Source: a virus. Taken from it: a DNA stretch of 64,000 nucleotides. The notes under the pieces were generated by a model that saw only the letters and a program-made list of their open reading frames with translations, was not told where the DNA came from and made no database searches. This document shows positions 52,320 through 60,169 of this stretch, piece by piece; position 1 is the first letter of the stretch; every line of letters begins with the position of its first letter. The position numbers and the translations under genes were made by a program. Location of the stretch: the IMG/VR virus record IMGVR_UViG_3300024264_000011, positions 43,376-107,375 of that record; one strand, 5' to 3'.

Positions 52320-52753
52320 ACCTTAAGTTCGTCTTCTGTGATTAACATGAACTTATAATTTCTATCTTCACAAAACTCCTGAGCAGCTTTCCACTTAGCT
52401 TGATTTTTTGCGTACTCAGTAACTTCATTGATGTATCTTTTAGTCACCTTCTTTTGAACCTTGGGTTCTCTAGTTTGTTTTTTTGGTTTCACTTCAATAA
52501 GATACTTCTGGATATTGTTGTTAACATCTTGAACTTTAATATAAAAGTCAACAAAGTATCTATGAACTTTACCGTCTAGCGGAGATCTATATGGAATTAC
52601 AATCTCCTCACTACCCCATTCCAGAATACTTCTATTCATGTCACAGTATTTCATAAACTTAAGTTCCCATGATGACCTATAAATAATAGATCTATGATCA
52701 CCACGATATTTTTTAATATTTTTGGGAGAAAATTTTCCCTTTAAAGTATTCAT
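52316..52753 (-). CDS. gp4: Head completion protein, gp4-like
   Basis: A 145-residue basic protein matching T4 gp4 (gp50). The pattern is YRSSWELKFMKYCD, then DFYIKVQD...KYLIEVKPKKQT, which has the TnsA-like nuclease-fold arrangement with the central D...E.K triad. The family completes the filled head before tail joining. The gene overlaps the next by ATGA and faces gp48 across a 33-base divergent gap. Confidence 0.88.
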   Translation of the reverse strand: MNTLKGKFSPKNIKKYRGDHRSIIYRSSWELKFMKYCDMNRSILEWGSEEIVIPYRSPLDGKVHRYFVDFYIKVQDVNNNIQKYLIEVKPKKQTREPKVQKKVTKRYINEVTEYAKNQAKWKAAQEFCEDRNYKFMLITEDELKV

Positions 52754-52781
52754 ATATAGCTATAGGAAAATGTCATACAAA

Positions 52782-52789
52782 TATTTATG
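52782..52789 (-). promoter_or_regulatory. Possible late promoter, CATAAATA variant, before gp4
   Basis: The minus strand reads CATAAATA about 29 bases upstream of the gp4 ATG. The same bases include the ATG of gp48 on the plus strand, so the two divergent starts overlap. No clear plus-strand late element was found for gp48. Confidence 0.4.
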
Positions 52790-53731
52790 AGCAGAAGAGA
52801 ATATGGGGGATCCCCAGGCTTAAACTCAAATAATTTATATTGGCCTTCTAACTTGGTCGATACGTATGATTATATGCAACTTGATATATCCAATTTTAAA
52901 CCAAGTGCAACGGCTAACTCACCAAGTGCTACAGAAACTCCTAGTACTCCAAGATCAGGAGGACTAGATAGTTTCTTTCCATTTGGACTTAACTCACCAT
53001 TCATGTCATTTACATCAGCTGTTTTAAACAGGGAAAATACTATACTATTGCCAATTCCTGAAGATTTATCTTTTAAAGATAATCCTCAATGGTCTGACCA
53101 AGCAGTTGGTGTGTTGGGTAAGTTCGGACCAGAAGTTTTTAAAGGATTAAGTGGCGATGAAGCAGCTTCAGAAGTAACTGAAAGTATTCAAAAACTTGCA
53201 TCAGGAGGCGCAGTTGGAAAGTTACTTGATTTAATTAAAAAAACTGGAGCAGATCCTAATGCAATAACACAAAATATTAATGGTAAGGTTGCAAACCCTT
53301 ACATGGAACAGGTGTTTAGTGGTATTGGTCTGAGACAATTTGATTTTAATTGGAAACTAGTTCCAAGAAATGCTGGTGAACAAGCATCGATTCATAGTAT
53401 AATTAGAAAACTAAGAGAGTCTGTTCTACCAAATAAAAATGATTCATTTAATGATGGCGGTGGTTCTGGATTTGGTTCTGGTACAGATAGATGGTTGACC
53501 GTACCAAAAGTTTTTGATATCACTTGGAGAACAAAGGGGGAAGAGATAACTTCACTACCAAAACTTAAGAGTTGTGTATGTAAAGATATCCAAGTTCAAT
53601 TTACTCCAGATAATGTTTGGGCAACACATATGGTTTCGGAAGATAATCCATATCCAGTTGCTTACAACCTAACATTATCATTCGGTGAGATGGAAATTAT
53701 AACTAGCGATCTAGTAACACAAGGATACTAA
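52787..53731 (+). CDS. gp48: Baseplate tail tube cap, gp48-like
   Basis: A 314-residue protein on the plus strand. The N-terminus is Ser/Pro-rich; the core has FDFNWKLVPRNAGEQASI near 190 and a final strand, YPVAYNLTLSFGEMEIIT, typical of gp48. gp48 sits on the baseplate dome with gp54 and caps tube growth. It is followed after two bases by gp53. No good ribosome binding site lies just before the ATG. Confidence 0.85.
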   Translation: MSRREYGGSPGLNSNNLYWPSNLVDTYDYMQLDISNFKPSATANSPSATETPSTPRSGGLDSFFPFGLNSPFMSFTSAVLNRENTILLPIPEDLSFKDNPQWSDQAVGVLGKFGPEVFKGLSGDEAASEVTESIQKLASGGAVGKLLDLIKKTGADPNAITQNINGKVANPYMEQVFSGIGLRQFDFNWKLVPRNAGEQASIHSIIRKLRESVLPNKNDSFNDGGGSGFGSGTDRWLTVPKVFDITWRTKGEEITSLPKLKSCVCKDIQVQFTPDNVWATHMVSEDNPYPVAYNLTLSFGEMEIITSDLVTQGY

Positions 53732-53733
53732 AA

Positions 53734-54726
53734 ATGTTTTTTACAGCAACACCAGATTTTCTATATCCAGACTTTAAAGAACGTGGAAAGTTTAAACTTT
53801 CTAAAAATCTTTTTAGAAGAGTAAGAACTAGAGATAGTTTTAACGCAATCTATGCTTCTTCAAAACAATACACTATAACACCAGGTGAAACTCCAGACTC
53901 CATCGCATACGATAAACTAGGTGACGGCGGTTATTATTGGGCAATTTTATTATTGAACAACATACTTGATATGCAAACTCAATGGCCTCTAGCTAGTGAC
54001 GAGTTAGATAAACACATTGAAGAAGTATATGGAGATCTAGCAGATAAACCTAGACACTGGGAGACAAATGAGATTAAGGATATTGATGGTAATGTTGTAC
54101 TCGAACGAGGAGTTATCGTAGAAGTATTTCAAAATAGAGCAGACCAAAATCTAGTAACATACTACCCAAAAATTAGAGATCAGACTGGTGGTATAGTTTC
54201 ATCATTTGATGTCATTAATCCAGGTTCTGGATACTCTGTCGGAAATAGTATACCTACTATTAGTGTTGGAAAAGATCTTCAAATAGATATCACATCAGTT
54301 TCTTCTGGTGGAATTACTGCAGCAGAAATTTCAGATGCTACAGGTGAAAATGGAGTTGGTTATAACGTAGGAGACTTGGTTACCGTTGGAGCTGGAAATA
54401 AAAACGCAGTTCTAAAAATAACTGGCGCATCTAGTCTAGAGAAAAACTGGGAGTATATATATGTCTATTCCACTACAGAAACATATGACACCAACACTGG
54501 CGATTTAACAGGACGATCAGTTACATATAGAACTGCAACCGTAAGTGATTTGACAAAAGTCACTAATAGAGAATACGAAAATTCTATTAATGAACTGAAG
54601 AGAGAAATTTTTATTCCTACATTTAATGCTGTAGAAGTTATGGAACAGGAAATTACCAGATTGCTCCGTTATGATACACAGTATAAGATAACAAAAGAAG
54701 GATACAGATTATCCGAAGAGATATAA
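53734..54726 (+). CDS. gp53: Baseplate wedge protein, gp53-like with an insertion
   Basis: A 330-residue protein. The gp53 core, with its LysM-like motif, is at residues 1-130 (YTITPGETPDSIAYDKLGDG and YYWAILLLNNI). A beta insertion lies at about 145-235 (INPGSGYSVGNSIPTISVG and GVGYNVGDLVTVG), absent from the T4 protein of about 196 residues. The end has the gp53 C-terminal helix (YENSINELKREIFIP). It completes the wedge by joining wedges to the hub. Confidence 0.85.
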   Translation: MFFTATPDFLYPDFKERGKFKLSKNLFRRVRTRDSFNAIYASSKQYTITPGETPDSIAYDKLGDGGYYWAILLLNNILDMQTQWPLASDELDKHIEEVYGDLADKPRHWETNEIKDIDGNVVLERGVIVEVFQNRADQNLVTYYPKIRDQTGGIVSSFDVINPGSGYSVGNSIPTISVGKDLQIDITSVSSGGITAAEISDATGENGVGYNVGDLVTVGAGNKNAVLKITGASSLEKNWEYIYVYSTTETYDTNTGDLTGRSVTYRTATVSDLTKVTNREYENSINELKREIFIPTFNAVEVMEQEITRLLRYDTQYKITKEGYRLSEEI

Positions 54727-54750
54727 AAAAAGGGGGTCGTTAGACCCCCT
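54725..54750. terminator. Terminator between convergent gp53 and gp32
   Basis: The stem agggggtc / gaccccct with loop gtta is flanked by A's on the left and pyrimidines on the right. On the minus strand it is followed by a T run, so it mainly terminates gp32; on the plus strand the tail is weaker. Confidence 0.85.
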
Positions 54751-54758
54751 TCTCTGTA

Positions 54759-55706
54759 TCAATCATCTTCTTCTGCGAGTGCAGCAAAGAAACCTAGATC
54801 AGCTTCTTGTTCAGTTGCAGTCACCCGAGATTGAACTGGTTCCTCACGAACTGGTTGAGGAGTAGGACGAGACATTGTGATGTCTGGATCGTTGAATCCT
54901 CCACCCATCGGAGTATCGAAGACAGCTTCGTCTTCTTGAGTCTCTGCATCAATACGAGGTTGAGACTTTGCAGTCAAGACTGCAGCAAGACGTTTCTCAA
55001 GTTCATCAAAAGTTTTAAAGTTGGAAGGATCAGTAAATGCAGTCAGAGAATACTGTTTACTGTAGACTGATTCCAGTTTATCATCATCAAAGTTACCAAG
55101 AGTTCCTTGTGATGCGAACTCAGAAGAATCATAGTTCCAATAACCTGCAACCTTCTTGATCTTCAGTTTGAAGTCAGCACCCTGCCAGAAATCAAACGGG
55201 TTGATAGGAGTTTCATCTTCAAACTCAGGTTGCATTGCTGCGATGATTTTGTCGTGAATCTTCTTACCATACTTGAACAGGAAGACTCGACCCTCGTTCT
55301 CAGGATGCAGAGGATCACGAACAACATAGATGTTGCTGTAGTAAGACAGTTTACGTTTCTGTTTCCGAGCGACTTCCTTATCGGAATCACGACCACTGTT
55401 CCAGAGTTGACGATTCAGTTCACCAACGGGATCAGACTTGTTAATAGTGGTCAGAGAGTTTTCAATATACCATCCACCAGGTCCTTGGAAGGCATGACTG
55501 AAGACTTTTGCCCAAGGCATATCTTCACCTTCAGGTGCGGGAAGGAAACGAACTACAGCATAACCATTACCAGACTTATCAAGTTCTGGTTTCCAGAGAC
55601 GATCATCAGCACCTCCAGACTTCTCACTGTTGGAAATCTTATCCAATTCTTGAGTCAGTTTATCGAAGGAAGATGCAGAATTTTTTTTAAGTGCAGCGAA
55701 AGACAT
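54759..55706 (-). CDS. gp32: Single-stranded DNA-binding protein gp32
   Basis: A 315-residue gp32 homologue starting MSFAALKKNSASSFDKL. The OB-fold core is recognisable (RKLSYYSNIYVVRDPLHPEN and EGRVFLFKYGKKIHDKI). The acidic C-terminus (DLGFFAALAEEDD) recruits partner proteins such as gp59 in T4. The T4 zinc cysteines are replaced (WYIENSLTT, KSDPVGELN), as typical for cyanophages. A strong promoter and a 51-base leader precede it; the leader could hold autoregulation, as in T4. A longer N-terminal extension is rejected. Confidence 0.92.
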   Translation of the reverse strand: MSFAALKKNSASSFDKLTQELDKISNSEKSGGADDRLWKPELDKSGNGYAVVRFLPAPEGEDMPWAKVFSHAFQGPGGWYIENSLTTINKSDPVGELNRQLWNSGRDSDKEVARKQKRKLSYYSNIYVVRDPLHPENEGRVFLFKYGKKIHDKIIAAMQPEFEDETPINPFDFWQGADFKLKIKKVAGYWNYDSSEFASQGTLGNFDDDKLESVYSKQYSLTAFTDPSNFKTFDELEKRLAAVLTAKSQPRIDAETQEDEAVFDTPMGGGFNDPDITMSRPTPQPVREEPVQSRVTATEQEADLGFFAALAEEDD

Positions 55707-55763
55707 GTGTGTTCTCCGTATTGTGTACGTATTTGGCCTGTGGTTTTTCCTGACCACCTGACT

Positions 55764-55792
55764 ATAGTACCAGGTTTCAGGGGTGGTGTCAA
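55764..55792 (-). promoter_or_regulatory. Sigma70-type promoter for gp32
   Basis: TTGACA (55787-55792) and TACTAT (55764-55769) on the minus strand are 17 bases apart. The TGA of the DUF1825 gene (55789-55791) lies inside the -35. Confidence 0.88.
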
Positions 55793-56121
55793 GGTTCTTC
55801 GACGAGTTTTTTCATCTGGGAAATCTCCTCTCGCATACGGCGAAAGACTTGACTAGCATCCGTCTCTCCGGCTTGAGCGACGAATGGTAGAGTCCTAGTT
55901 AACATAATTACAAACTCCTTAGCATCATCTTCTGATGAATACCTTGCTCTAAAGTAAAGCATTTCTTGGAGTTCTAGAAGTCTTTCCATTTTAGAAAGAT
56001 ATTCTTTTCCACCTTCTTGAGAACGAAATTTATAACTCGACATGAGGTCATGGATATCCTCATATATTTGCATCATTTCTGCTGCTTCAGATCGAATTAT
56101 TTCGTTGTTAAAAAATTCCAT
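55789..56121 (-). CDS. DUF1825-family protein
   Basis: A 110-residue helical protein starting MEFFNNEIIRSEAAEMMQIY. It matches the DUF1825 family of cyanobacteria and their phages (F....I..EA.E......L; RM.EEISQMKKL at the end). The function of the family is unknown. It points to a cyanobacterial host. It lies between gp59 and gp32 and overlaps gp59 by 25 bases. Its stop codon is part of the gp32 promoter. Confidence 0.78.
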   Translation of the reverse strand: MEFFNNEIIRSEAAEMMQIYEDIHDLMSSYKFRSQEGGKEYLSKMERLLELQEMLYFRARYSSEDDAKEFVIMLTRTLPFVAQAGETDASQVFRRMREEISQMKKLVEEP

Positions 56122-56699
56122 GTGTTAAGAAGGATTCTCTTATATTTAGTTCGTTCTATTGAGATGAAAGGTTCGTATTTCACTACTCTTTTCTTAACTT
56201 CAGGCCATACGATAGGTTCAGAAATTTGATTAGTGAAATGTGGAATGTAATTGATCAACTTCTGAAGTATAACCATACTCTCAAGACTTACATTTCCAGC
56301 AAGATGTTCCTTTAACATAATAGGATGTTGTCCGTTTTCAATCTTAAATAGACTATCAAAGTCTTGGGAGATATCTGATAGTGAATCCATTTCATTTTGA
56401 AAGACAAAAGACATACTCTGAATTTTGTTTTGCCACTCAGAGTATGTCTTTGATTTGTTTGGGTTTATGTTTCCTATCCAACAGTTACTGTCTTCTACAA
56501 AATGACTTACGAGAAACTGAACTATTTCATCTTGTTTATATTTTGTTCCAAGTTTTTTGAAAAAATACTTATCCTTCCTATTCTCAAACGACTTTAGACT
56601 AGCACGTGATTTACCATTGAATGTAAAAAAGTTGTAGTTGTCTTTAGAGAAATGCAGTTTTAACGAAAGATAAATTTTATATACTTCAAATCCATCCAT
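56097..56699 (-). CDS. gp59: Helicase loader gp59
   Basis: A 200-residue, mainly helical basic protein starting MDGFEVYKIYLSLKLHF, matching the length (217 in T4) and style of gp59. The pattern KLHFSKDNYNFFTFNGKS is typical of the N-terminal domain, which resembles HMG fold in T4. It loads the gp41 helicase onto gp32-coated DNA. It sits next to gp32 and gp33. Confidence 0.85.
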   Translation of the reverse strand: MDGFEVYKIYLSLKLHFSKDNYNFFTFNGKSRASLKSFENRKDKYFFKKLGTKYKQDEIVQFLVSHFVEDSNCWIGNINPNKSKTYSEWQNKIQSMSFVFQNEMDSLSDISQDFDSLFKIENGQHPIMLKEHLAGNVSLESMVILQKLINYIPHFTNQISEPIVWPEVKKRVVKYEPFISIERTKYKRILLNTWNFLTTK

Positions 56700-56700
56700 A

Positions 56701-56970
56701 TTAAATAGGGAGTTTCGCCTTAGAAGATTTTTTCATGAAAGAAAGTCTTTGAGCATCATACTTAATCTTTTCTTTCAAAGCTTTGGATAATAGTTTAGGA
56801 ACTGATTCTATTTCAATCTCATTCTCTTCGCAAAAAGTAAGAACAGCCTCAATGTAATTAAGTTCTCCGTTACTTTGCAGTACGACCCTCTCAATTTCTA
56901 GAGAGAATTTTGATGATGTCATAAACTTATCGTTTATAACTTCATTGATGGCTTCTTTACTTTTACTCAT
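56701..56970 (-). CDS. gp33: Late transcription co-activator gp33
   Basis: An 89-residue protein. The start at MSKSKEAINEV is chosen because the ATG overlaps the stop of the exonuclease gene. The conserved core is FSLEIERVVLQSNGELNYIE, then the C-terminal tail SSKAKLPI found in cyanophage gp33. gp33 binds the RNA polymerase flap and the sliding clamp to activate late promoters. This agrees with the TATAAATA elements in the window. Confidence 0.86.
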   Translation of the reverse strand: MSKSKEAINEVINDKFMTSSKFSLEIERVVLQSNGELNYIEAVLTFCEENEIEIESVPKLLSKALKEKIKYDAQRLSFMKKSSKAKLPI

Positions 56971-57622
56971 TAGCAGCTTTCCACTCTTGTATATACTGAG
57001 CAAGTTTTCTAATGTATTCTGATTTGTTTCGTTTTTCATAGACTTTGCATTCTCCATTTTCACAGGACATAATGATAACAAGTTTCTTGACTATTATACC
57101 AGTCATTTCATACAACATGCAAGCGTATGCAACAGCTTGAACAAAGTAACTTTCAATCCATTCTTCTGGTTTTGGTTTCTCTGATGTCTTAAAGTCTATT
57201 ACAGCAAGTTCTCCTTCGTATTCTGCAATACAATCGACAGTACCAGCTAACCCTAATGTCTTACTATATAGGGGTCTTTCCAGTGCATGAATATTATTTA
57301 TTTTTTTTAATTCTGGTTTAGCAATATTAAATAATATTTCTGGTAGAGGATTTGATTTTGGTAAAGGTTCATTTTTGAGAAAATGTTCTGTAAGAGTATG
57401 CATACCAGTTCCTCTACTAGTAGCACGTTTTGTTTTAAGGTTGGCAGCTTTCTCACCAACACGTTTTCTCCACTCCTTAATTTTTTTAGCAGATTGAAAA
57501 CTAGTTATTGTAGTGACAGAGACTAGTTTTATATCTTCACCAGGAATTTTGTAATATCTTTTACCATCTATATGAACTCTTTCAAGTTTATGTGGTAAGT
57601 CAATTTCTATATGATTAAACAT
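56963..57622 (-). CDS. PD-(D/E)XK exonuclease
   Basis: A 219-residue protein. The nuclease core has the pattern GTVDCIAEYEGELAVIDFKT near residues 126-146 (D...D-F-K), with a helix containing QAVAYACMLYEMTG after it, as in the RecB/Cas4-like PDDEXK_1 family. It probably acts in recombination or DNA end processing. It lies just upstream of gp33 and overlaps it by 8 bases. Confidence 0.82.
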   Translation of the reverse strand: MFNHIEIDLPHKLERVHIDGKRYYKIPGEDIKLVSVTTITSFQSAKKIKEWRKRVGEKAANLKTKRATSRGTGMHTLTEHFLKNEPLPKSNPLPEILFNIAKPELKKINNIHALERPLYSKTLGLAGTVDCIAEYEGELAVIDFKTSEKPKPEEWIESYFVQAVAYACMLYEMTGIIVKKLVIIMSCENGECKVYEKRNKSEYIRKLAQYIQEWKAANE

Positions 57623-58374
57623 CAGAAACCAAGATTAATTTTGTTGATTAGGTAACTACGGATTAAACCAGATCGTACAATATCCTCAACACCAAATTCA
57701 ATCATACCAAACTCATCCATGAGTCTAAGAATACTCATAAAATCTATAACACCATTTCGTTCACCAGCTTTAACAAGGTCTGACTGATGATGATCCCCAC
57801 AGAAAATAATTTTACTATCTTCACCAACACGAGTAATGATACTATCAAGTTCATGAAAATTTAAATTCTGACATTCATCAACAATAATGATTGCACGATC
57901 AAGAGTAGTACCACGAAGGAATGATGTAGACCAGAAAGAAATAGTCTCTTGTGTTTTAAGATTTTCATAAAGCATTTCAAACGAAGGATCGTCTGGCATC
58001 TCAAACATATATTTTACCATATTCTTATAGGGAATTTGGTATAGAGATGCTTTATCTTCATGTGTTCCAGGAAGAAAACCAATTTCACGGGTAGCAACTA
58101 AAGATCTAACAATATAAACTTTATCATATTGAGATTCTTCTTTTAAAACTTCTCTGAGAGCAAGATGCAACGCAACAAATGTTTTACCAGTACCAGCTGC
58201 ACCAGACATGAACAAGTTCTTGCCATTATCCCAATACTCAAATACCTTTTCTTGTGCTGGAGTTAGTGGTTCAATGTCCACTAACATATCAGAGTTAATC
58301 GGTTTCCTACGCTTCATTTGTTTTGCAGACATCCCATTGATGTCAGGCGTATTCTTTTTTCTTGCTCTTGGCAT
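57622..58374 (-). CDS. phoH: PhoH-like ATPase
   Basis: A 250-residue protein. The Walker A is GAAGTGKT near 58-65 and the Walker B is IIIVDECQNL near 163-172, followed by a sensor (KIIFCGDHHQSD), which is the PhoH family pattern. phoH is a common auxiliary gene in cyanophages. Function is debated; RNA-related or phosphate-stress roles have been proposed. The N-terminus is basic. The ATG start is preferred over a TTG two codons earlier. Confidence 0.92.
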   Translation of the reverse strand: MPRARKKNTPDINGMSAKQMKRRKPINSDMLVDIEPLTPAQEKVFEYWDNGKNLFMSGAAGTGKTFVALHLALREVLKEESQYDKVYIVRSLVATREIGFLPGTHEDKASLYQIPYKNMVKYMFEMPDDPSFEMLYENLKTQETISFWSTSFLRGTTLDRAIIIVDECQNLNFHELDSIITRVGEDSKIIFCGDHHQSDLVKAGERNGVIDFMSILRLMDEFGMIEFGVEDIVRSGLIRSYLINKINLGF

Positions 58375-58376
58375 AC

Positions 58377-58616
58377 TCAAAAACCTCGGATAGTGGACCC
58401 GTGATGTCCTTTTTTAATGTTATTGATCTTTGTTTGTAGATCTTTCGGAACTTTATTTCGCCAGTCTCCAATTTCACCAACAGCAGATGCACAACCTTGA
58501 GACCAGTCTTTATCCCAGTCTGGGTTATCTTTCTTCCACTGTTCGTATTCAGAGACTGTCATAGAGAGTTCTTTTGTCTCTCCTGTGGTTTTATTTATTA
58601 CTGGATATGTTGGCAT
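58377..58616 (-). CDS. Small conserved phage protein
   Basis: A 79-residue protein starting MPTYPVINKTTGETKELSMT. It opens with a small beta domain like the FmdB-type start but with no CxxC, then has a helix and a basic C-terminus (KINNIKKGHHGSTIRGF). Similar proteins lie near phoH in other cyanophages. Function is unknown. Confidence 0.72.
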   Translation of the reverse strand: MPTYPVINKTTGETKELSMTVSEYEQWKKDNPDWDKDWSQGCASAVGEIGDWRNKVPKDLQTKINNIKKGHHGSTIRGF

Positions 58617-58618
58617 AA

Positions 58619-59131
58619 TTAGACCCAATTTGGTTTTCTGGATTCGTCACGAAGATAATTAGATGCAACCCAAGGTTTGCTGCTAATGTACATTTTGTAA
58701 GCAGTAAAAGTGTCAATGCTTGTGTCATGTTTAAACTCATTTGGCATCGCCCTCACAAATGGTGTATGGTCCGACCATAGTGACTGTGGAAATAATTTTT
58801 CTGCAACTTTTAAAGTTTTCTCACATGTATGTGTTTTATCATATCGATGAGTGTATTCTTTACACAACATCAGACCATGTAGAATTAACCATCTAGCATT
58901 TGGTACAGTTTCATTTGCCCAAATGGTACATGGGTGGTTGCGAAAAGCACCTTTTTCAGTTGCATATGGTTTACCATCTGCTTTGGGAAGATCACCATAT
59001 CCATGTCCCCATTTATCAGACGCAACAATAGAAAGCATCTGACAACACTCCAGAGGCATCTTGACAATATGTTTGTCAGGAAGAACTTTGGCGGATGCAT
59101 GTGGACACTCATCAGTCACAAAAATGTTCAT
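58619..59131 (-). CDS. Conserved phage protein of unknown function
   Basis: A 170-residue protein starting MNIFVTDECPHASAKVLPDK. It has 'DKHIVKMPLECCQML' and 'NHPCTIWANET...RWL', a pattern found in many phage hypothetical proteins. The many His and Cys suggest a metal site. It has a sigma70-type promoter at 59198-59226. It was considered as a DNA glycosylase relative, but no evidence is strong enough to name it. Confidence 0.8.
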   Translation of the reverse strand: MNIFVTDECPHASAKVLPDKHIVKMPLECCQMLSIVASDKWGHGYGDLPKADGKPYATEKGAFRNHPCTIWANETVPNARWLILHGLMLCKEYTHRYDKTHTCEKTLKVAEKLFPQSLWSDHTPFVRAMPNEFKHDTSIDTFTAYKMYISSKPWVASNYLRDESRKPNWV

Positions 59132-59226
59132 AGTATTTGGCACTCAGGGGTGATTCTGATCCTATCGTAGTCTGGGTTAGAACCTTTGACTCTCTTTACT
59201 ATAGTACAGAATTCCTCATATGTCAA
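59128..59226 (-). CDS. Possible small protein with non-canonical start
   Basis: The frame reads TYEEFCTIVKRVKGSNPDYD and ends ECQIL, with its TGA overlapping the next ATG (ATGA). The open frame extends upstream to 59265 (IWIPYRRF) but contains no ATG; TTG at 59226 is the only usual start. The coding style and coupling look real, but the start is doubtful. It overlaps the promoter at 59198-59226. Confidence 0.4.
   Translation of the reverse strand: MTYEEFCTIVKRVKGSNPDYDRIRITPECQIL
59198..59226 (-). promoter_or_regulatory. Sigma70-type promoter
   Basis: TTGACA (59221-59226) and TATAGT (59198-59203) on the minus strand are 17 bases apart. The start of the gene at 59131 is about 60 bases downstream. 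Confidence 0.75.
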
Positions 59227-59276
59227 GAAACGACGATAAGGAATCCAGATATCATTATGATTTTTTTACTTCTACT

Positions 59277-59915
59277 TTATACAGTCCACTCGAGCGACTC
59301 GGCGACCGTGGGGAACTGTTCGATAAAGATTTTCCTACACCCTTCTGCGATTTGCATGTGTTCTTTTTGTGTTCCATGTGCCGACCTCAGATCGATGTAA
59401 TGGATCCATGAACGACAAGAGCCGGACATGTAGATTTTGGTTGGAGTGCAGAGTGGTAGCACATTACGAGCACATTCCTTAGCAACGCCTGCTCCCAACA
59501 TTTGTTGGTATAGTGCCATAGAAGAATCAAATAGAGTTTGCATTTGCATCTCTAGTTTCTGAACAAGAAACGGATCTAGATTATCAATGGAGTTTTGACG
59601 ATTCTTATCATCTTGTCGTCGCATTTCTGGAAGTGGGATTTGGTTTCCAAGGAGACTACTATCTGCATACCGTTGTGAAAATTCTTGAAATGTAAAGCTA
59701 CGATGACGAAGAATTTGAGCTGCAATAGCTCTGGTAGTTTCAATCTCCAAAGTCATGAAACTTTGTTCAAACACAGACCAATGTTGATGATCAACACAAT
59801 ACTTTAGAAGTCTTGAAACTTTAGGATTATCTTGATTAGCGGGATTACTCACACGAGCAACATACCCCATAGTTTGTTCAGCGTCGGGAGTGACGGTAAC
59901 GAGACTTACTTTCAT
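59277..59915 (-). CDS. thyX: Flavin-dependent thymidylate synthase ThyX
   Basis: A 212-residue enzyme. The ThyX signature is RHRx7S, here RHRSFTFQEFS at residues 70-80, followed by QRYAD. The C-terminal dUMP-binding Arg region is also plausible (CRSWIHYIDLRSAHGTQ). It makes dTMP using FAD and methylene-tetrahydrofolate, helping phage DNA synthesis. It is typical of cyanophages. The neighbours are small conserved phage genes. Confidence 0.95.
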   Translation of the reverse strand: MKVSLVTVTPDAEQTMGYVARVSNPANQDNPKVSRLLKYCVDHQHWSVFEQSFMTLEIETTRAIAAQILRHRSFTFQEFSQRYADSSLLGNQIPLPEMRRQDDKNRQNSIDNLDPFLVQKLEMQMQTLFDSSMALYQQMLGAGVAKECARNVLPLCTPTKIYMSGSCRSWIHYIDLRSAHGTQKEHMQIAEGCRKIFIEQFPTVAESLEWTV

Positions 59916-59917
59916 AA

Positions 59918-60169
59918 TTACTTTTTCTTGGATTCTTTTGGTTTAATTCCCCACAGTTTGGGATTTACTCTTCCTTCTGTTTGTGTCATGTTCTTGAAAT
60001 CATGACGGTAATTATCATAGTAATGGTCAAAAATCTCTACTCGATTACGACCAATTACGATGTCAAACTTAGTCATCCCATCTTGCAGGTACTCAATTAA
60101 GTATGCAGTATAGGGTAAACTTCTGTCATTTGCAAGCGATGGATCACAGTCGCTATGGAGTACCTTCAA
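59918..60169 (-). CDS. Small conserved protein
   Basis: An 83-residue protein starting MKVLHSDCDPSLANDRSLPY. It has a beta-rich core (FDIVIGRNRVEIFDHYYDN) and a basic tail. Similar proteins lie next to thyX in cyanophages. Function is unknown. Confidence 0.75.
   Translation of the reverse strand: MKVLHSDCDPSLANDRSLPYTAYLIEYLQDGMTKFDIVIGRNRVEIFDHYYDNYRHDFKNMTQTEGRVNPKLWGIKPKESKKK

Noticed and set aside
55230-55856. Plus-strand open frame of 208 codons opposite gp32
   Set aside because: gp32 and its promoter explain the region; the plus frame is a shadow.
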